Under the pieces are notes generated by a model, which worked only from the letters and a program-made list of their open reading frames with translations, did not search any database and was not told where the DNA came from. A DNA stretch of 64,000 nucleotides from Streptomyces europaeiscabiei. Lineage in GTDB: Bacteria > Actinomycetota > Actinomycetes > Streptomycetales > Streptomycetaceae. Positions 59,480 through 64,000 of this stretch are shown in pieces. The position numbers and the translations under genes are program-made. The stretch spans positions 2,360,001-2,424,000 of the forward strand of contig NZ_CP107841.1 of NCBI RefSeq assembly GCF_036346855.1, read 5' to 3'. How positions within the stretch are numbered: position 1 is the stretch's first letter; each line of letters starts with the position of its first letter.

Positions 59480-60907
59480 TCAGCTGCCTCCGGTGTGCAC
59501 CTGGAAGGCGGCGCGGCGCACGGCCTTGGCGAGGGCCGGGTCGGGGTGGGCGGCGGCGAGGGCGACCAGGACCTGGACGGTGCGGGGGTGGCCGACCGCG
59601 CGGACCTCGGCGAGCAGCGCGGGGACCGTGGGCTGCACCGCGGACTCCAGATGCCGTACGAGGAGGGGGGCCTCGCCGTGGTCGGCGACGGCGGCCGCGG
59701 TGTCGACCCAGAGCCAGGTGGCCTCCTCGCGGGTGAGGACCTCGTGCGCGTCCTCGGGGTCGGCGCCGTCGTGCACGGCGAGCCAGAGCAGGGCGTAGGG
59801 GCGCAGCGGGGTCTCGTCGGCGACCGTGCGGACGTCGGGCTCGGCGGGGGCGCCGACGACGCGCAGGGCCTCGAAGGCGAGGCCCCGGATGAGGGCGTCC
59901 TCGCCGCGGGCGGCGTCGATGAGCTCGGTGACGGCGCCGCCGACGGGGCGGGCGGCGAGCCAGGCGCGGTACTCGGCGCGGGCCGCGTTCGGGCGGAGCT
60001 GGGCGCAGCCTCTGAGCATGTCCTCGGCGGAGACCTCGATGTTCCCGGCGGGGCTCTGCGCGGCGACGCAGATCTGCTCCAGCTTGACCCAGACCGCCCA
60101 GCTGCCGAGCGGGGTGAGGGTGGCCTGGGCGTCGTCGTAGGTGAGGGCGCCGACGGAGGCGAGGGCGCGCAGGGACCAGTCGAGCAGGGGCGCGAGCGGG
60201 GTGTCCCCGGCGCCGGGTTCCGGGCTCGGCTCGGGCTGCGGGCTCGGCTCCGGTCTCGGCTCGGGCTGCGGGCTGTAGGGGACCTCGCAGCGCTCCGTGC
60301 GCAGTTCGGTGACCCGCTGTTCCAGGAGGTCGAGGAGCTGCTCGACGGGGACGGGCCCGGCGGAGAGCTGGAGGAAGGAGAGCACCTGGGGCATGGCCGA
60401 GACGACCTCGGCGACCGCTGCGGGCTCCCGGTCCTCGGGCTCGGGGTAGGCGATGGACCAGGCGTCGAAGAACGCGACCCAGCCGCGCAGCACGGCGCTG
60501 TCGTCGCGGTTCCAGGCGCGCAGCCGCCAGCCTGGGCGCGCGCTGTCGCCGTGCACCTCGATGAGTCCGGCCAGCCGTGCCGTGTCCCAGTCGTGGCGGA
60601 CCTGATCCGGGGTCAGCCCCAGGTGGACGGCGGCCCGTTCGGCGGTCGCGGCGGAGAGGGTGCCCTTGCCGTCGGGGCTCGCGCCCTCGCGGCCGGGGCG
60701 CAGGGCGGCATCGGCCCAGTGGGCGACGCGGGCCGCGTCCGCCAGGACGGCGCGGGCCATGCGGGCGAGTTCCACGGGCGGCGGCGTGCCCTCCGGGGGC
60801 CGGGGAGCCGGTCGGCGACGCTGGGTCACTGCTGCTCGGGGAGCGGCGGCCAGGGTTCGCGGGCCGACGAGTCGGAGCCTGGAGTCGCGCGGGTTACGGG
60901 ACGTCAC
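59480..60907 (-). CDS. Large hypothetical protein with helical halves
   Basis: 475 residues from GTG 60907; the frame is open to 61015. No family recognised. The N-terminal half looks like a winged-helix/TetR-like mix (PVELARMARAVLADAARVAHW, then AERAAVHLGLTPDQVRHDWDTARLAGLIEVHG). A Pro/Glu-rich tract (PQPEPRPEPSPQPEPSPEPG) lies near residue 230, and the second half resembles HEAT/armadillo-like helices (MLRGCAQLRPNAARAEYRAWLA). A streptomycete-wide hypothetical is my recollection. Confidence 0.7.
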   Translation of the reverse strand: MTSRNPRDSRLRLVGPRTLAAAPRAAVTQRRRPAPRPPEGTPPPVELARMARAVLADAARVAHWADAALRPGREGASPDGKGTLSAATAERAAVHLGLTPDQVRHDWDTARLAGLIEVHGDSARPGWRLRAWNRDDSAVLRGWVAFFDAWSIAYPEPEDREPAAVAEVVSAMPQVLSFLQLSAGPVPVEQLLDLLEQRVTELRTERCEVPYSPQPEPRPEPSPQPEPSPEPGAGDTPLAPLLDWSLRALASVGALTYDDAQATLTPLGSWAVWVKLEQICVAAQSPAGNIEVSAEDMLRGCAQLRPNAARAEYRAWLAARPVGGAVTELIDAARGEDALIRGLAFEALRVVGAPAEPDVRTVADETPLRPYALLWLAVHDGADPEDAHEVLTREEATWLWVDTAAAVADHGEAPLLVRHLESAVQPTVPALLAEVRAVGHPRTVQVLVALAAAHPDPALAKAVRRAAFQVHTGGS

Positions 60908-61075
60908 GGGGGCAGTCTTCCGGTTGACGGTCGGAAAACCCAAACGGAATGTCACAGCGGGCGACAGGGGTGGCCAACGCACGGGTTCCCCAGGGGGTGA
61001 CATCGATGGGATCACCTTGGTGCGGCACTAAACGGAATGTGGCGTACCTCTCAGTCGCCGACGGCCCGCGGCGGC

Positions 61076-62203
61076 CTACGTCAGTGGGGTGAGGAAGCGG
61101 CGGAGGGCTTCCTCGTAGGCCTTGGGGTCGGCGTTCCACATGGCGCCGTGCGGGGCGAGGCGGACCGTGCGGAGGGTGACCCGGTCGGGTCGCAGGGCCG
61201 CGAGGCGGCGGGAGGGGCCCCAGGGGGCGACGGCGTCGTCGGGGCCGTGGAAGAGCAGGGTCGGCGTCCTGAGCCCCGGCGGGACGGTGTCCCGGTCGCT
61301 GGGGGCGGCGCGCAGTCCCGTACGGCCCTGGGCGGCGCGGACGGCGAGGGGCAGCAGCGCGCCGGGGGTGCGGCGGGCGGCGGCGAGGGCGCGCAGGGTG
61401 GCAGCCCAGTCGAGGACCGGTGAGTCCAGGACGAGTCCGGCGACACGGTCGCGCAGTGCGGAGTGCGTGGCGGCGCGCAGGGCCATGGTGGCGCCGGTGG
61501 ACCAGCCGTGCAGGACGACCCGCTCGGCGCCGGACCGGACGGCGTACCTGATGGCGGCGTCCACGTCGCGCCACTCGGTCTCGCCGAGGTGGTTCAGGCC
61601 GTCCGGGGAGCGGGGTGCGCCCGGGTCGCCGCGGTAGGAGAGGGCGAGGACCGGGAAATGGTGGCGGTGCAGGCACTCCATGACGTTCATGGTGTGTTCG
61701 CGGGTGGCGCCGAGGCCGTGCAGGGCGATCACCCAGGTGTCCCGGGCGGCGGGCACGAACCAGGCGGGCAGGGTGCCGAGTTCGCCGGGGACCTCGACGT
61801 CGTCGTGGTCGAGGCCGAGCGCGGTCCGCGGGTCGCCGATGTGGAGGCCGGGGGTGAGCCACACCTTGTCGCCCGGCTCCAGCGTGCCGTGGGTGACGCG
61901 CTCCAGGCGGCGTACGACGGCGTCGGGGGCGCGCGTGGCGCCGTCCAGGACGTTGCCGACGACCGCGTGGGAGCCGTCGCCGGTGAGGCCGTAGGTGCCG
62001 GGGCGCCGGGAGGCGAAGGCACGGGTCAGCGCGATGCGGCCGGCGGCGGTGGAGTGCACGGTCAGCCGGGGTTCCGTGGGCAGCGGTTCGCCCGGCGGCG
62101 CCTTCAGCGCGACGTCGCTCGCCAGCCGGCCCGCGGCGACACTGGCCGCGCCGGCGGCGAACGCGACCCCGAGGACCGAGGCTGCCGCTCTGACTCCACG
62201 CAC
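61076..62203 (-). CDS. Alpha/beta hydrolase with N-terminal membrane anchor
   Basis: 375 residues from GTG 62203. A hydrophobic N-terminus (AASVLGVAFAAGAASVAAGRLA) is probably a signal anchor. The hydrolase core has the HG oxyanion strand (WVIALHGLGATREHTMNV), nucleophile GWSTGATMAL and catalytic acid/His in LLFHGPDDAVAPWGPSRRL and APHGAMWNADP. Likely a membrane-attached or exported esterase. No operon partner. Confidence 0.85.
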   Translation of the reverse strand: MRGVRAAASVLGVAFAAGAASVAAGRLASDVALKAPPGEPLPTEPRLTVHSTAAGRIALTRAFASRRPGTYGLTGDGSHAVVGNVLDGATRAPDAVVRRLERVTHGTLEPGDKVWLTPGLHIGDPRTALGLDHDDVEVPGELGTLPAWFVPAARDTWVIALHGLGATREHTMNVMECLHRHHFPVLALSYRGDPGAPRSPDGLNHLGETEWRDVDAAIRYAVRSGAERVVLHGWSTGATMALRAATHSALRDRVAGLVLDSPVLDWAATLRALAAARRTPGALLPLAVRAAQGRTGLRAAPSDRDTVPPGLRTPTLLFHGPDDAVAPWGPSRRLAALRPDRVTLRTVRLAPHGAMWNADPKAYEEALRRFLTPLT

Positions 62204-62370
62204 GGATCCAGTGTCCTGGCGGACCGCGTCCTGGGCCAGTGGGCGTGCGTGCGGGGGTGAGCCGGGCGGGGCCGGGCGGGGTGACGCGGACGAGTGGGCC
62301 GGCCGGAGGGTGGAGGGCCGGCGTAAGGCCGGAGGTGGGGTCGGAGGCGGGTTCGGCCGGACGCAGTGGG

Positions 62371-63111
62371 CTACTTCGGCTGGCCGTACCCCTTGAGCCG
62401 CTCCCCCGTCTCGTTCACCTGTTCGTGGGTGAGGAGGTGGGGGGTGAGGCCGGGGACGGAGGAGGCCCTCAGCCAGACCTGGCACATCCATTCGAGTTGG
62501 GTCGTGCGGTCGTAGGCCTCGGAGAGGGTGTGTCCGTAGGCGATCGTGCCGTGATTCTGGAGGAGACAAGCGGTGCGCCCTGCCAGAGCGCGGAGCATGT
62601 TCTCGGCCAACTCCGGGGTGCCGTAGGTCGCGTAGGGGGCGACTCGGACGGGTCCGCCGAGGGCCGCGGACATGTAGTGGATCAGCGGCAGCTCGCTCAC
62701 GAGGGTGGAGACGGCCGTCGCGTGGACGGCGTGGGTGTGGACGACGGCACGGGCGTCGGTGGCGGTGTGGATCGCCAGGTGCATGGGCAGTTCGCTCGTC
62801 GGGCGAAGTGTGCCGAGGACCTGTCGGCCGGAGAGGTCGACGCCCGTGATGTCGTCCGGAGTCAGGCGGTCGTAGGGCACTCCCGTCGGTGTGACCAGGA
62901 CGGTGTCCCCGACGCGTACGGACACGTTGCCGGAGGTGCCGACGACCAGACCGTCGGCCACCGTCCGGCGGGCCGTCGCGACGAGTTCGTCCCACGCGCG
63001 CGCCACGTCGTCCGGCACGCCTCTTCGCCGCCCGGCCCGCCCGTCCCGCGCACCCTGTGCGTCCTCACCTGCGCCCCGCTCGTCCCGGGTGTCGCTCCCC
63101 TGCTCAGCCAT
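62371..63111 (-). CDS. Class II aldolase/adducin family protein
   Basis: 246 residues from ATG 63111, with a polar N-terminal extension of about 35. Zinc-aldolase features are LVVGTSGNVSVR, SELPMHLAIH, VVHTHAVHATAVST (metal histidines HTH) and LLQNHGTIAYG. This is the L-fuculose/ribulose phosphate aldolase or epimerase type. The sugar is not clear from sequence, and no sugar kinase gene is beside it. Confidence 0.88.
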   Translation of the reverse strand: MAEQGSDTRDERGAGEDAQGARDGRAGRRRGVPDDVARAWDELVATARRTVADGLVVGTSGNVSVRVGDTVLVTPTGVPYDRLTPDDITGVDLSGRQVLGTLRPTSELPMHLAIHTATDARAVVHTHAVHATAVSTLVSELPLIHYMSAALGGPVRVAPYATYGTPELAENMLRALAGRTACLLQNHGTIAYGHTLSEAYDRTTQLEWMCQVWLRASSVPGLTPHLLTHEQVNETGERLKGYGQPK

Positions 63112-63578
63112 GCCGTGATCCTGCCAGGCGGATCGCGCCGACGGGCCCCGGGCCCGGGCACCGCGGGGTCGAACACGACCTCCGGAGGAGGCCATATGCG
63201 CATACGTCGCCCGGTGTTGGCGATCGGCCGGTGATCGACGGGATTCGGCGATCCTCCAGTAGCCTCCGCGGGTTCCGTCGCACACGTCGCCGCCGTTGCC
63301 GTGCGGAATCACGGCCCGTGCTCTCCAGCCGTCTCGCCGTCGCAGCCGCGGGAACACGACGTCACGACAACGGCAGCGGGAGCCTGCCGGGTGACCGGAA
63401 CCCGTTCAACGGGTCGATGAGCCGGTTGAAGCAGTTCACCAAGGGCCGGCGGGGCAGCGGACCTCGGCATTCCGTCTCAGTTCGAACGTCGGGCCGCCGT
63501 TCCGTCACGCCGGACGGGTCCGCCCACGCACAAACGGAGCGGCGGCACCTCATTCACTACACCCACGCGCCCGCCCCA
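63112..63578. other. Intergenic region before the phosphate transporter
   Basis: 467 bp without a convincing gene. A strong GGAGGAGGCC site at 63183-63192 is followed by ATG 63195 and only 12 codons (MRIRRPVLAIGR) before a stop. Further on, GTTCAACGGGT (63405) and GTTCACCAAGG (63435) resemble single PHO units. Confidence 0.5.
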
Positions 63579-63600
63579 GTTCACCTTCCGTTCACCCAGG
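63579..63600 (+). promoter_or_regulatory. PHO box (PhoP operator) of the phosphate transporter gene
   Basis: Two adjacent 11-bp direct repeat units, GTTCACCTTCC (63579-63589) and GTTCACCCAGG (63590-63600), match the Streptomyces PhoP unit consensus (GTTCACC core). A weaker unit may lie before (ATTCACTACAC, 63552). TACGGT at 63605-63610 is a likely -10, so PhoP bound here overlaps the -35 region. Confidence 0.85.
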
Positions 63601-63647
63601 TTGCCTACGGTCCTCATGCCACTGACGTCCGAAAGAAGCTCGGGTAA

Positions 63648-64000
63648 ATGGAAAACTTCTCGCTGATCCTCGCGATCGTGGTCGTCACCGCGCTTGCGTT
63701 CGATTTTACGAACGGTTTCCACGACACCGCCAACGCGATGGCCACCACCATCTCGACCGGCGCCATGAAGCCCAAGGTCGCGGTGGCCATGTCCGCCGTG
63801 CTCAACCTTGTCGGCGCGTTCCTTTCCATCGAGGTCGCCAACACCATCTCCAAGGGACTCGTCGACGAGTCCGGCATACAGCCAGAGGTCATCTTCGCGG
63901 CGCTCGTCGGCGCCATCCTCTGGAATCTGCTGACCTGGCTCGTCGGGCTCCCCTCCAGTTCCTCCCACGCCCTGATGGGCGGCCTCATCGGCGCCACCAT
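63648..64000 (+). CDS. PiT-family inorganic phosphate transporter, N-terminal part
   Basis: Starts ATG 63648; 117 codons are present before the window ends. Membrane helices begin at once (FSLILAIVVVTALAFD), followed by the PiT signature FTNGFHDTANAMATTI and the second signature region, LPSSSSHALMGGLIGA. It imports metal-phosphate with protons at low affinity. The PHO box upstream ties it to the PhoR-PhoP phosphate response; it matches the place of pitH1 in S. coelicolor. Confidence 0.93.
   Translation, partial: MENFSLILAIVVVTALAFDFTNGFHDTANAMATTISTGAMKPKVAVAMSAVLNLVGAFLSIEVANTISKGLVDESGIQPEVIFAALVGAILWNLLTWLVGLPSSSSHALMGGLIGAT

Noticed and set aside
63057..63647. 196-codon ORF on the plus strand before pit
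   Set aside because: Arg/Ser-rich, runs through the PHO box, no domain or good ribosome site at its start.

Overview
The window is chromosomal DNA from a high-GC actinomycete, almost certainly a Streptomyces. The evidence is a G/C-rich third codon position, GGAGG-type ribosome sites, a chaplin gene (chpE), a Spo0M-type sporulation protein, a 'streptophobe' membrane protein, the small nucleoid protein family Gbn/SCO1839, and a gene order that I recognise from memory as the S. coelicolor SCO1793-SCO1845 interval (chpE, serB, fabG-fabI, tldD-tldE, tyrS, moaA, gbn, ABC-F, pit). This is core-arm housekeeping DNA. I see no prophage, transposase, CRISPR array, tRNA or rRNA gene.

Layout. 1-5 kb: end of spo0M, a PEBP protein, an HNH nuclease, the SPFH/NfeD membrane pair, an ABC ATPase and a conserved hypothetical. 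5-8.4 kb: a damaged chaplin gene beside intact chpE, then a two-component system whose upstream region carries three CCTAGG dyads. 8.4-17.3 kb: an SDR, a QueA-like enzyme, a secreted SLT-domain protein, a Rv1747-like FHA-ABC exporter, a streptophobe protein and serB. 17.4-21.1 kb: SixA, small membrane proteins, an MFS exporter and its divergent GntR regulator with a palindromic operator. 21.2-24 kb: the fabG-fabI operon (mabA-inhA type), followed by a decayed stretch holding remnants of a SEC-C protein and a DUF397 protein. 24.1-28.6 kb: tldD and tldE, separated by an 86-bp tandem duplication that makes two overlapping mini-ORFs, then tyrS. 28.6-33.3 kb: small membrane proteins, moaA, and an acetate-type symporter with its DUF485 partner. 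33.6-43.2 kb: a secreted subtilase, a CaiB-type CoA-transferase, a CopD-like protein, YhhN, a sterol-desaturase-type enzyme, an exonuclease with a BRCT-like end, a zinc-ribbon protein and SURF1. 43.2-44.0 kb: a gene-free array of 233-bp tandem repeats.

44-49.4 kb is a transport block: cstA-ybdD facing a solute symporter whose stop codon overlaps the start of an ECF-type sigma factor, which in turn overlaps a small membrane protein. 49.6-52.2 kb: a GH15 enzyme and an atypical SDR. 52.4-55.7 kb is a six-gene Asp23/AmaP envelope-stress-type cluster, arranged as five overlapping or closely spaced genes on the minus strand plus one divergent gene. 55.7-64 kb: an enoyl-CoA hydratase, gbn, ABC-F, a glyoxalase-fold protein, a large hypothetical, an alpha/beta hydrolase, a class II aldolase and the start of a PiT phosphate transporter with a clear PHO box.

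Points that recur. At least six genes have a TANNNT-like -10 hexamer 6-9 nt before the start codon and no Shine-Dalgarno, so they are probably leaderless. Two families of dispersed intergenic repeats appear several times. Three genes (chaplin, SEC-C, DUF397) look frameshifted. The least explained functional units are the symporter/sigma/membrane-protein operon and the Asp23/AmaP cluster.
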